From NCBI GenBank assembly GCA_027316975.1, contig DAHVFL010000092.1:1-11895 (forward strand): DNA of 11,895 nt. The letters run 5' to 3'. The position numbers and the translations under genes were made by a program. This document shows positions 1 through 7,536 of the stretch, piece by piece. Positions within the stretch are counted from its first letter, which is position 1, and every line of letters starts with the position of its first letter. This DNA comes from Chloroflexota bacterium. Its GTDB lineage: Bacteria; Chloroflexota; Ktedonobacteria; Ktedonobacterales; Ktedonobacteraceae. Under the pieces are notes generated by a model that had not been told where the DNA came from, ran no database searches, and worked only from the letters and a program-made list of their open reading frames with translations.

Positions 1-2132
1 CTAATGACCTGCTTGGCTTTACCTATGAAGCCTTTATTGATCGCGTGGCCCGCAATTCGAAAGGCCACTTTCTGACGCCCCCATCCATCGTCGAATTTAT
101 GCTCGACCGCGCCGGATACTCTGACTCTTCCATCATTGGAGAAAGTCTGCTCGATCCGGCATGCGGATCAGGCAGTTTTCTTGTACACGCCGCGCGCCGG
201 CTCAGGCAAGCGATTGCCAGCAATATGTCTCAACGCAGTCCAGTCGAATGCGCCCGGCTCTTCATTGAACAGGTGAAAACCCGGCTCGTTGGACTTGAAG
301 TGAACCCATTTTCTTGTTACCTGGCAGAACTTAACCTGTTCATCCAGGTGCTTGATGATCTGGCTCTTTTGTGGAAGGCGGGTGAACGGCCAGATATCGA
401 ACGCTTCGCCATTTACAATACCAACAGTCTTGAGATGCCACAGGCGGTTCTCAATTCAAGCTATGAAACACTCGCAACAGCATTTGGTGACGAAGCCACA
501 TCTCTGGATGAGGCTGCCATAGTCAAAAGTAAGCGAGCAACCTTTAGTTACGTGATCTCCAATCCACCTTATGTCAATCGCGGTATCATTTTAGGAGCAA
601 AGAGCTACGGCGAATACCCATTCTACCGCGAAGTCGTGAAAGGCGATGAGAACTTTTACCTGCTTTTCCTGCGCCTTGCCACCTACTATATAGCTCAGGG
701 TGGCTCCATTTGTTTTATTTGCCCGCTCAATCTCTTCGGTGATGAATCAACCACACGAGCGCGCGAGATGATTAATAAGTGGAACATACAATCGATCACA
801 CGCTTTTATGCCAGGGACCTGCTTTTCCCCGGCGTTTTGCAGGGTGTGTGTGTTCTGCGCTTCGATTACCGCCCTTGCAATTTATCGGACTCTGTGGAAA
901 TTCGTGGTGGTTTTTCCGTCGCGGAAGCCGCCCAATCGGCAACCCTGCTACAAAGCAAGCGCGTTATCCAGAATTATCCAGCCAGAACCACCTGGAATAA
1001 ACCCTGGCTGGTAAACGCCAACCCTGCCGCTTATGACCTGTGGGAGTTCGCACTCAGCAATTCCAAACAAGACCTGGCCGACCTTCTTGAGAAGAAGATG
1101 GAAGTTGGTAAAGGAGATGTAAGATCAACCTGGGCAAAGCCCATGTTCCATTCCGTACAAATAACTCATGGACTGCCACTCACTAAAGGCAAGAATGTCA
1201 CAGATTGGGGAGGCTGGTCAACTGTGGCATATCTGGACCCTTTAGCAGTTATCCCATCATCGATAAAAGATTATACTGGTAGCAAGTGGGTACAAAAGCA
1301 GCTTCAGCGTGTTGCCAACTTAACCCATCAGGAAACAGTGCTTTTCCTTAAAGAGGTTTCCGGCTTAGAAATGAAACGGCCTATTAGAGGTACAATTCTT
1401 CAACGAGACAGAAAACGTCCAGTTGTTGCAGACGAAACGTTGCTCGTCATGTACACACTGGAAGAAAATTATGAAGACCTGGCATATGCAGCGTTCGGAC
1501 TGGTCACAAGCGAAATCTATAACTTCTTCTTCAGCCTCTTTTCCACCAACGCCCATGCCAACTTTAAGGAAATACTGCGTTTACCCGTGCCGAACTGGTC
1601 GCCAGAACTCGAACAGCGACTCGCCAGCGAGACAAAAAATGTACTCCAAATGTATCAGAAGCTTCACCAGCACCAGGAAAAGTACGGCGTCGATCAAGCT
1701 CAACACATAGCCATCAGCCGCGTGCTGCAAGCTACCGGATTACCAACACTGCGCCTTGAAGAACTGGTTTTGCGCGGGGATATCACATTAAATGGTGCCA
1801 CACAGTATTCTTTGGAAGTGTTGCAAAGTCGCGGATTACTCGCTTTCAACACTCGATTGGATGCTGCCAGCATTCAAGCACTGGAAGCCATCATACGCGC
1901 CAATGGCAAATTGAGCTATCTCAAAGATGGAAAAGACATGCTTGTACCCAATCTCCGAGTGGCAGCCACATTTTTAGATAACCTCGACAAGATCGAAGCT
2001 GAACGCGCAAACATACACAAACAGGTCAGCATTGCTCAGAAAGCATTAGATGCTATAATACTCGACGCATATGGCATAACCAATCCTGCCTGGCAAGAAA
2101 TTGTAAATATGGGTGTTCCCTGGGCTAAATAA
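1..2132 (+). CDS. N6-adenine DNA methyltransferase, Eco57I/type IIG-like, 5'-truncated by window edge
   Basis: This protein is predicted to transfer a methyl group from S-adenosylmethionine to adenine N6 in DNA. Motif I (DPACGSGSF, the AdoMet pocket) is encoded from about position 153, and the catalytic motif IV NPPY is at 561-572. The order motif I then NPPY, followed by a region rich in aromatic residues and a long C-terminal part, fits gamma-class enzymes of the Eco57I/type IIG kind; the C-terminal part probably reads the target sequence. A GTG at position 45 could serve as a start, but the frame stays open to position 3 and those codons (LLGFTYEAFIDR) look like normal family sequence, including the run before KGHFLTP. 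The true start is therefore upstream, and 709 residues are visible. Any nuclease domain or partner genes would lie off the left edge. It could be a type IIG restriction-methylase, a solitary methylase or part of a larger defence locus. Confidence 0.85.
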   Translation, partial: NDLLGFTYEAFIDRVARNSKGHFLTPPSIVEFMLDRAGYSDSSIIGESLLDPACGSGSFLVHAARRLRQAIASNMSQRSPVECARLFIEQVKTRLVGLEVNPFSCYLAELNLFIQVLDDLALLWKAGERPDIERFAIYNTNSLEMPQAVLNSSYETLATAFGDEATSLDEAAIVKSKRATFSYVISNPPYVNRGIILGAKSYGEYPFYREVVKGDENFYLLFLRLATYYIAQGGSICFICPLNLFGDESTTRAREMINKWNIQSITRFYARDLLFPGVLQGVCVLRFDYRPCNLSDSVEIRGGFSVAEAAQSATLLQSKRVIQNYPARTTWNKPWLVNANPAAYDLWEFALSNSKQDLADLLEKKMEVGKGDVRSTWAKPMFHSVQITHGLPLTKGKNVTDWGGWSTVAYLDPLAVIPSSIKDYTGSKWVQKQLQRVANLTHQETVLFLKEVSGLEMKRPIRGTILQRDRKRPVVADETLLVMYTLEENYEDLAYAAFGLVTSEIYNFFFSLFSTNAHANFKEILRLPVPNWSPELEQRLASETKNVLQMYQKLHQHQEKYGVDQAQHIAISRVLQATGLPTLRLEELVLRGDITLNGATQYSLEVLQSRGLLAFNTRLDAASIQALEAIIRANGKLSYLKDGKDMLVPNLRVAATFLDNLDKIEAERANIHKQVSIAQKALDAIILDAYGITNPAWQEIVNMGVPWAK

Positions 2133-2182
2133 AAGTGGGCGCAATAGCCCCAGATCGACTGCCATTGAGGGTCTACCGTCGA

Positions 2183-2213
2183 GTGTCACCCTGAGCGAAG
2201 CGAAGGGTCTCTG
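2183..2213. repeat. Degenerate copy of the dispersed TGTCAYCCTGAGCG palindrome
   Basis: The sequence TGTCACCCTGAGCGAAGCGA followed by AGGGTCTC is one unit of the repeat also found at 8739-8770 and 11821-11895. Here the arms read ACCCT (2188-2192) and AGGGT (2204-2208) instead of ATCCT/AGGAT; both arms have changed together, so the pairing is kept. It lies in the gap between the methyltransferase and the next promoter. Confidence 0.7.
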
Positions 2214-2236
2214 TCCCCGCCCTGGTCAATGCACAC

Positions 2237-2266
2237 TTGCCGCACATTCTTTTCTCGTGCTATAGT
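2237..2266 (+). promoter_or_regulatory. Predicted sigma70-type promoter of the phosphorylase-reductase-bicupin operon
   Basis: A -35 like TTGCCG (2237-2242) and a -10 TATAGT (2261-2266) are separated by 18 bp. The -10 is preceded by TGC, giving an extended -10 (TGnTATAGT). Transcription would begin near 2273, about 40 bases before the ATG at 2315. No other good promoter is seen between the three downstream genes. Predicted by eye only. Confidence 0.55.
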
Positions 2267-2314
2267 GGCAGCGATAAGGCTGGTACGTCTTCTATACGCG
2301 AAGGAGAATCCCTC

Positions 2315-3103
2315 ATGACATTTCCGAATTTTGCCGGGAAACATGCGCATGATGCTCTTTTCAATCCCCAGGATTTCATCGATTATATGCGACAACAGCA
2401 GATTTTCCCTACTTTGCAGATGCCACAAAGCATCATTTTTTGCTACCAGAGAGATCTGTTGCAGCACGTTCTGGCGCATGAAGAGACTGAACGAGTCACA
2501 GGACTTCCCAATCAATTGCACCTGTTGAAGAGTACAGAGGAAAAGGTTGCTATTTACGGCGGTTTTGGGATTGGCGCTCCGGCAGCCGCATCTTCTCTGG
2601 AAGCGTTTATTGCCCTGGGAGTGTGCACGTTTGCCAGCATTGGCATCGCAGGAACGCTCCAACCTACGCTGCACATTGGCGATACGGTTGTCTGTAACCG
2701 CGCCCTGCGTGATGAAGGCGTTTCGCATCACTACCTGGAGGCTGCCCGCTACGCCTATCCGTCTGAGTGGTTGACGGCGCGGCTCGCGCAATCTCTTGAA
2801 CAGGAAGGGCATAACCCCGTGCTGGGCAGCACATGGACGATTGACACTCCCTATCGGGAAACAGTCGCCGAAGCTCGCCATTACCAGCAAGAGGGAATCT
2901 TGACGGTTGAGATGGAAGCAGCAGCCCTGTTTGCCGTGGCGCGCTATCGCGGGGTGGACATGACAGCCGCGTTTGTGATTAGCGACTCCCTGGCCGAGTT
3001 GGTATGGAATCCTCAATTTGGGGCTGAGGTTGTGAAGAACAACCTGGTGCGGCTCTACCAGACGGTACGAGCAATGCTCGCCGGGCTGTCACCTTCTACA
3101 TAG
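2315..3103 (+). CDS. Nucleoside phosphorylase-like protein (PNP/UDP family 1)
   Basis: This is a 262-residue protein of the nucleoside phosphorylase fold, whose members cleave nucleosides with phosphate to free base and sugar 1-phosphate. Visible family marks are the glycine-rich GGFGIGAPAAASS segment (about 82-94), SIGIAGTLQP (108-117), RDEGVSHHY (132-140), the ribose-contacting VEMEAAA (198-204) and ISDSL (222-226). The SD resembles the purine-type catalytic Asp of hexameric PNP more than uridine phosphorylase, so purines are possible. The usual Arg and Ser/Thr of the phosphate loop (R-x-G-S/T in DeoD and Udp) are Ser108 and Ile111 here, which makes the reaction uncertain. The ATG at 2315 is chosen because AAGGAG lies at 2301-2306; upstream in-frame TTG at 2237 lies inside the promoter. 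First gene of a three-gene operon, 29 bp before the next. Confidence 0.8.
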   Translation: MTFPNFAGKHAHDALFNPQDFIDYMRQQQIFPTLQMPQSIIFCYQRDLLQHVLAHEETERVTGLPNQLHLLKSTEEKVAIYGGFGIGAPAAASSLEAFIALGVCTFASIGIAGTLQPTLHIGDTVVCNRALRDEGVSHHYLEAARYAYPSEWLTARLAQSLEQEGHNPVLGSTWTIDTPYRETVAEARHYQQEGILTVEMEAAALFAVARYRGVDMTAAFVISDSLAELVWNPQFGAEVVKNNLVRLYQTVRAMLAGLSPST

Positions 3104-3132
3104 TAAATAAATAACGAAAGAGAGTAATATGC

Positions 3133-4014
3133 ATGGCTAATCTCGGTTTCACAGGACTGGGCAAAATGGGGGGCCGCGTAGCAAAGCGGCTCGTAGATGC
3201 CGGACACACGGTGACAGGCTACAACCGCACAAAGTCAAAGGCGCAGCGGCTGCTAGACGCCGGAATGCGGTGGGGCGGATCACCGCGCCAGGTCGCGGAA
3301 ACGTCCGATATCATCTTTAGCATGGTCACAAATACCGCCGCGTTGCATGAAATTCTTCACGGTGATGATGGCATTCTGGCGGCTCTCACGCCCGGCAAAA
3401 TCTACATCGACATGAGCACCATCAGCGCCAGCGCCTCGCGTGAAGTCGCCGCGCTGGTCGCCGACAAAGGCGCATATATGCTCGACGCGCCCGTTTCCGG
3501 CAACGTCATTCATGTCGAACAGGGAACAGTATCCATGATAGTCGGCGGCGAGCGCGCAACCTTCGAGCAGGTCCTGCCCATATTACAGGACATCACCCCC
3601 AAAGTAACTTACGTGGGCGGCAACGGCCAGGCCATCGTGATGAAAATCGCCATCAACCTCAGCCTCTCCACCCAATTTCTCGCTTTCTGCGAAGGCATCC
3701 TCTTAGCTGAGAAAAATGGCATCCCGCGCGCAACGGCTGTTGAGGCATGGCGCAACAGCGCGCTGGCCTCGCCCGCCACCTGGCACCGCGCCCCATTTAT
3801 TCTTGAAAAACCCGAAGAAATCTGGTTCGATGTGAACATGATGCAGAAAGATTTGCTACTGGCTCTGGAACTGGGACGCACATCGGACGTGCCGCTACCA
3901 TCCGTGGCTCTCTCCAACGAACTGCTTACATCTGCCCGCGCAATGGGCATGGCAAAAGAAGATTTCGCTGTAATGTTCGATGTGCTGGCCCGCATGGCTG
4001 GCGTAGACAACTAA
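3133..4014 (+). CDS. NAD(P)-dependent oxidoreductase, 3-hydroxyisobutyrate dehydrogenase family
   Basis: The 293-residue length is normal for the beta-hydroxyacid dehydrogenase family, which interconverts 3-hydroxyacids and semialdehydes (for example 3-hydroxyisobutyrate, tartronate semialdehyde, or small aldehydes). An N-terminal Rossmann fold starts with GLGKMG (8-13). The second strand ends in NRT (31-33), which in this family usually suggests NADP(H) rather than NAD(H). The substrate loop is DAPVSGN (118-124), with Asn where a second Gly is common. The catalytic lysine is Lys171 in GNGQAIVMK, followed by Asn175, and the late conserved KD pair is 239-240. The sequence is purine-rich (AAAGAGAG, 3117-3124) about 8 bases before the ATG. 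It sits 29 bp after the phosphorylase and 26 bp before the bicupin gene. The exact substrate cannot be read from sequence. Confidence 0.87.
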   Translation: MANLGFTGLGKMGGRVAKRLVDAGHTVTGYNRTKSKAQRLLDAGMRWGGSPRQVAETSDIIFSMVTNTAALHEILHGDDGILAALTPGKIYIDMSTISASASREVAALVADKGAYMLDAPVSGNVIHVEQGTVSMIVGGERATFEQVLPILQDITPKVTYVGGNGQAIVMKIAINLSLSTQFLAFCEGILLAEKNGIPRATAVEAWRNSALASPATWHRAPFILEKPEEIWFDVNMMQKDLLLALELGRTSDVPLPSVALSNELLTSARAMGMAKEDFAVMFDVLARMAGVDN

Positions 4015-4040
4015 TCAGCGTCTCTTGAAAGGAGATTATC

Positions 4041-4916
4041 ATGCACCATGTAGGAAACTACGATAAAGCATCCTTTGAGGTACCTGCCACTTACGAAAAA
4101 TACAGCCAGGGATACTCTCGTGTCACAATGGTTGACCACAACATCCCCGGCGCGGTACATACCGGCCTGGGCGTCTGCAAACTCGATGCCGGCGGCTCCA
4201 TCAACAAGCACGTTCATTTCTACGAAGAAGCCTTCTACATCCTGGAGGGACAGGTACTGGTAAGTATCGATGGTCACGACTACCGGCTTGGCGCGGACGA
4301 CTACGGCATCTTCCAGGCCACCGTCCCCCATGCATGGCGCAACCTGGGAAATCAACCTGTGCGCTGGCTGGACATGCTCTCGCCTCAACCAAAACCCGCC
4401 AGTCAGGAGCGCGATACCTTTTTCTTCAAGGAAGGAGACGCGCCCACCACCGGCAACCGTCCAGATTTCCGCGACCCGACCACGCGCTACCTCGGCCACT
4501 TCGACAACTCTCAGATGCCGCCGCACAGCCAGTTGCAAATGGATGGCTACCGCGGCAGCAACATCTTCGGCATCTCCCTGAAAATGCTGGTTGATAAAAT
4601 GCTGGGCGCGCAACACCTGACCCTCTTCATGGTAGAGTTCCAGCCCGGCGGCGAAGGCAACATCCACGACCACCCCTTCGAGGAAACCTATTTCTTCCTG
4701 AGCGGCGAGGCCGAAGCCATCCTCGATGGTCAGACCTACCATGTAAAAGCAGGCGACTACGTCTGGACCAGCGTGGGCGGCACGCACGGCTTCTTCAACA
4801 AAGGAACCGTCCCCATGCGCTGGATCGAAACCCAGACACCACAGCCCCCCAACCAGCAAGCGTTCCGCTTCCCGGCAGACTGGGCCTACCTGGCAACAAA
4901 GTTGGAGATGTGGTAA
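4041..4916 (+). CDS. Two-cupin (bicupin) metal-binding protein
   Basis: This 291-residue protein has two complete cupin domains, roughly residues 45-112 and 195-262. Each keeps the full metal-binding set: His57, His59, Glu63 and His97 in the first, His209, His211, Glu215 and His249 in the second. Both domains have the H-x3-N ending of motif 2 (Asn101, Asn253). Two intact sites suggest an oxygenase, decarboxylase or isomerase rather than a bare sugar-binding or regulatory cupin. It does not match ureidoglycine aminohydrolase (AllE), whose single site uses a different ligand set. No signal peptide is seen, so it is probably cytoplasmic. The start is supported by AAAGGAG at 4028-4034. It is last in the operon and ends 31 bp from a convergent gene, with only a weak 5-bp hairpin between. 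Substrate unknown. Confidence 0.85.
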   Translation: MHHVGNYDKASFEVPATYEKYSQGYSRVTMVDHNIPGAVHTGLGVCKLDAGGSINKHVHFYEEAFYILEGQVLVSIDGHDYRLGADDYGIFQATVPHAWRNLGNQPVRWLDMLSPQPKPASQERDTFFFKEGDAPTTGNRPDFRDPTTRYLGHFDNSQMPPHSQLQMDGYRGSNIFGISLKMLVDKMLGAQHLTLFMVEFQPGGEGNIHDHPFEETYFFLSGEAEAILDGQTYHVKAGDYVWTSVGGTHGFFNKGTVPMRWIETQTPQPPNQQAFRFPADWAYLATKLEMW

Positions 4917-4947
4917 CTATAAGAAAGATGCCATTTTGCTCGTGAGA

Positions 4948-5505
4948 CTACGAGATAATATGGATACGCGGCTTTCCTGACATCTTCGCGTTATGCTCCG
5001 CGAGGAATGCCTCGCGCTCCGCCTGTGGAAGCGCGGCCAGTATCTCGGCGCGCCTGCGCTGTAGATCGGCAAAATTCCCAGGCTCGCGTGATGACGGATG
5101 TGTATTGCTGAATACATGATCGTCGCAGAACACATTGCGGTGACGGAACGCTTCGGGAGCCGTTTTCTGGAAGTGCTTGCGCATCGCCAGATTGGCGTTG
5201 GGAACGGTATACCACGGTTCTGGCATGTAATATGCGGGATCGTGCGCCCAGGCGGGACATTGTAAGTCGTAGCGCTCGGCGAGATATTCCGCCGCACCTG
5301 CACAAAACGCGGCCCAGCCACGCTGCTCTTCTGTGGGATTCTCCGGCATCTGGATGGGATCGTTGATGAGACTTTGACGACTATCAACATAATACAAAAA
5401 GAATGCATTCATGAAATTGCCCACGGCTACGCGAAAGCCTTCCTTGCCCGAAGCGAGTTCGTCGTAGGCCATTGATAATGTTTGAGTCGTAAATTGGAAA
5501 GTCAT
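4948..5505 (-). CDS. Uncharacterised 185-residue protein coupled to the Ser/Thr kinase
   Basis: No certain family is recognised. The start at 5505 is preferred over the in-frame ATG at 5535 because GAGGAG (5512-5517) lies just before it, and 5535 is inside the kinase gene. The protein begins MTFQFTTQTLSMAYDELASG, has an amphipathic helical N-terminal half, a Trp/Pro-rich centre (CPAWAHDPAYYMPEPWY, about residues 88-105), then KTAPEAFRHRNVFCDDHVFS and a charged helical tail. The motif order PAW-x2-DP...PEPW...P-x2-FR-x-RNVF recalls a group of uncharacterised proteins of actinobacteria and Chloroflexota remembered by pattern, not checked. No signal peptide or membrane segment is visible. The kinase stop codon overlaps this gene's ribosome-binding site, leaving 11 bp between them, so the two are probably made together and the protein may be a substrate or adaptor of the kinase. 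Confidence 0.72.
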   Translation of the reverse strand: MTFQFTTQTLSMAYDELASGKEGFRVAVGNFMNAFFLYYVDSRQSLINDPIQMPENPTEEQRGWAAFCAGAAEYLAERYDLQCPAWAHDPAYYMPEPWYTVPNANLAMRKHFQKTAPEAFRHRNVFCDDHVFSNTHPSSREPGNFADLQRRRAEILAALPQAEREAFLAEHNAKMSGKPRIHIIS

Positions 5506-5516
5506 GGCGTTCTCCT

Positions 5517-7508
5517 CTAACCCCAGCATTCCCATGAATTGGGATCGAAATAGTTAGCTACACGGGCTATTGCGCCGGACATATTATATTGCCATCGACA
5601 GGCCGAATCCACCCATATACCAACATGTTGTCCGCTCGGCGTGACACACTCCCAGCTATAGGCTGTACTTCCGGTGAGCAAGGCCGAGCTATCTCCGATA
5701 GACTGGCAATAGCCGTTCAAATTACTAGCCAAACCCAGTTTCCGGGCATTGGTAAAGCATTGCCAGGAGTTCGGGTCATTGTAATTGAGCATACGAGCTA
5801 CCGCTCTCGAATCGGAATATTGCCATTGGCAGACCCCATCCATGTTGATACCAACATGTTGCCCGCCAGGCGTCACACAGTTCCAGTTATAGGCTGTACT
5901 TCCATCGAGTGAGGCGGAGCTATCCCCTATTGACTGGCAGTAGCCGTTCAGATTGCTGGCAGGACCTAATATTTTGAGAGACGATACACGAGGTGGAGGA
6001 GTTGTAGGTAGAGTAGTCGGGTTAGCTTGAACAGTGGGAGGTGGGTTAGCCTGGGCAGTGGCAGTAGCATTCCGTGCCATTGCAGTTGCAATCGCGATAG
6101 CTTGAGCTGTGGCGGTAGCATCGCGAGCCGTGACCGTCGCATTCACAGCAAATGCGGTAGCGCTGGCCTGCGCAGCTTGCGACGCGCCTGTAGCCGTAGC
6201 AGCATTCGATGTAGCAAGGGCAAGATTCGTCCCCCCGGTTTGAGTCGTAGGAGTCGGCAGGTTATTGAGGGATTTCTGGTTCAACATCGCAGCATAGATG
6301 AATCCGCCACTGCCCAGCAGAAGGAGTAATACCAGTCCCAGCAGCAACAACGTCCTCAATTTGAGGAACCGGGGAGCAAAAGCAGTATTCGCCTGGTTTA
6401 CTGAAAAGGGTTCGGGCGAGGTAGTTAAAGCATTCCTCGCCAGAGGTGGAGGAGTAGACGGGCGATTCTCTTCACTTGCCAGGTTGGGAGTAATAGCATT
6501 CTGGCGGTTTTTGCTCACAGGTAGAGTCGGACTGTTATCTGTTAACAGGGTAGGGCCATTATATGTTGCATTAGAAACAGGTGGCAGAGCGGTAGCATGA
6601 GGGTTAGTGGTACTTTTTACAGGAGCAACACGGTGATCGAGTTGTTGAGCGGCATCCTCTAAAGCATCGGCAAATGCAAGGGCTGATGGGAAACGCGCGC
6701 CCGGTTCTTTCGCGAGCGCCTGAAGCACTACGTTATCTACTTCCTCTGAAAGTAATGGGTTCAGCACGCTCGGTGGAGTAGGTGCAGATGTCAGATGCTG
6801 GAACATCACTGTTCCTGGCACGCCGAGAAATGGGGGACGTCCCGTAAGTAGCTCGTAGGCCATAATCCCCAGAGCATACTGGTCCGAGGCTGGCACCGGA
6901 TTGCCTTGCCATTGTTCAGGCGCCATATAAACAGGTGTGCCACGAATAGATTGGCTGGTACTGGAAGCCGTTGTGGTGAGCTTCGCGATCCCAAAGTCCG
7001 CCAGCAAAATATCAGGAACGGATTGAGTCTTTTCGCGACTGCGAATGAGAAAATTCGACGGTTTGACATCCTGGTGAATGATTTGATGGTCATGCGCATG
7101 TTGTAGAGCTTCGGCAGCCTGGTGAATTATTTGAACCGACTGCCGGGGCAGTAGTAACTCCGCGCTTCCCCTCTGGCTCATCCATTGAGCCAGAGAGCCT
7201 TCCGGGCGGTAGGGCATCACCAGATACATGACATTCTTGTCCCCGATTTGTTGCTCGCCATAGCTGTAGAGTGGCAAAATGTGGGGGTGATCTAACATGG
7301 CAATAGCTCTGGCTTCACGGCGAAATTGATGAGTAGCTTTCTGGACATCCTGAATAGCGGGATAGGAACTTACCTCGATCCGAATAACCTTGAGGGCGAC
7401 TTGCTGACCAATGCGTTCATCCTCGGCCAGATACACATCACCCATTCCGCCACTGCCAGGTAGGCGCACAATGTGATAGTGATCGAGCTGATGACCTTCG
7501 AGAGTCAT
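5517..7508 (-). CDS. Transmembrane Ser/Thr protein kinase with duplicated four-Cys outer domain
   Basis: This is a 663-residue Hanks-type kinase that should phosphorylate Ser/Thr on cytoplasmic proteins in response to an outside signal. The kinase domain spans about 11-285: glycine loop GSGGMG (18-23), ATP lysine Lys40, helix-C Glu65, catalytic loop HQDVKPSN (145-152), DFG (171-173) and APE (196-198). HQD replaces HRD, making it a non-RD kinase. A Pro/Ser/Thr-rich stretch (295-375) leads to one membrane span (about 386-408) with Arg/Lys on the cytoplasmic side. Then comes an Ala/Thr-rich linker (430-487) and two outer repeats of about 70 residues (515-584, 592-661). Each repeat has four Cys spaced 20, 16 and 24 apart. 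These are not PASTA or WD repeats. The start has GAAAGGAG at 7513-7520 and lies beside a 24-bp inverted repeat. It overlaps the ribosome-binding site of the small gene downstream. Confidence 0.92.
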   Translation of the reverse strand: MTLEGHQLDHYHIVRLPGSGGMGDVYLAEDERIGQQVALKVIRIEVSSYPAIQDVQKATHQFRREARAIAMLDHPHILPLYSYGEQQIGDKNVMYLVMPYRPEGSLAQWMSQRGSAELLLPRQSVQIIHQAAEALQHAHDHQIIHQDVKPSNFLIRSREKTQSVPDILLADFGIAKLTTTASSTSQSIRGTPVYMAPEQWQGNPVPASDQYALGIMAYELLTGRPPFLGVPGTVMFQHLTSAPTPPSVLNPLLSEEVDNVVLQALAKEPGARFPSALAFADALEDAAQQLDHRVAPVKSTTNPHATALPPVSNATYNGPTLLTDNSPTLPVSKNRQNAITPNLASEENRPSTPPPLARNALTTSPEPFSVNQANTAFAPRFLKLRTLLLLGLVLLLLLGSGGFIYAAMLNQKSLNNLPTPTTQTGGTNLALATSNAATATGASQAAQASATAFAVNATVTARDATATAQAIAIATAMARNATATAQANPPPTVQANPTTLPTTPPPRVSSLKILGPASNLNGYCQSIGDSSASLDGSTAYNWNCVTPGGQHVGINMDGVCQWQYSDSRAVARMLNYNDPNSWQCFTNARKLGLASNLNGYCQSIGDSSALLTGSTAYSWECVTPSGQHVGIWVDSACRWQYNMSGAIARVANYFDPNSWECWG
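5526..5735 (-). repeat. Second four-Cys outer repeat of the kinase
   Basis: This covers residues 592-661. It contains NLNGYCQSIGDSSA, GSTAYSWECVTPSGQHVG and CRWQY, and ends NYFDPNSWEC. Cys601, 621, 637 and 661 match the first repeat in spacing. It is the distal copy, ending two residues before the C-terminus. Confidence 0.85.
5757..5966 (-). repeat. First four-Cys outer repeat of the kinase
   Basis: This covers residues 515-584. It contains NLNGYCQSIGDSSA, GSTAYNWNCVTPGGQHVG and CQWQY, and ends NYNDPNSWQC. Cys524, 544, 560 and 584 would be oxidised outside the cell. The DNA of the two copies is also visibly similar, so this looks like a fairly recent tandem duplication with a period of 77 codons. 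Confidence 0.85.
6048..6221 (-). repeat. Ala/Thr-rich low-complexity linker in the kinase
   Basis: Residues about 430-487 repeat short Ala-Thr-Ala units (such as ATATAQAIAIATAMARNATA), followed by a Pro/Thr stretch to about residue 507. The segment joins the membrane span to the outer repeats and probably acts as a flexible stalk across the cell wall. It is prone to slippage and may vary in length between strains. Confidence 0.8.
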
Positions 7509-7536
7509 AACGCTCCTTTCTTCAGTAAGACGCTCT

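Noticed and set aside
2137..2152. Small hairpin just after the methyltransferase stop (GGGC/GCCC)
   Set aside because: Four pairs with no T run; chance is sufficient.
2186..3016. A 276-codon open frame on the minus strand opposite the phosphorylase gene
   Set aside because: The composition is Arg/Cys-rich and unlike a real protein, and the opposite frame has clear phosphorylase motifs.
4011..4859. A 282-codon open frame on the minus strand opposite the bicupin gene
   Set aside because: It has no ribosome-binding site and no family features, and the plus-strand frame encodes two complete cupin domains. It is a shadow of codon bias.
4939..4954. Small hairpin CTCGT/ACGAG between the bicupin and the convergent gene
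   Set aside because: Only five pairs and no T run follows; it overlaps a stop codon and is too weak to call a terminator.
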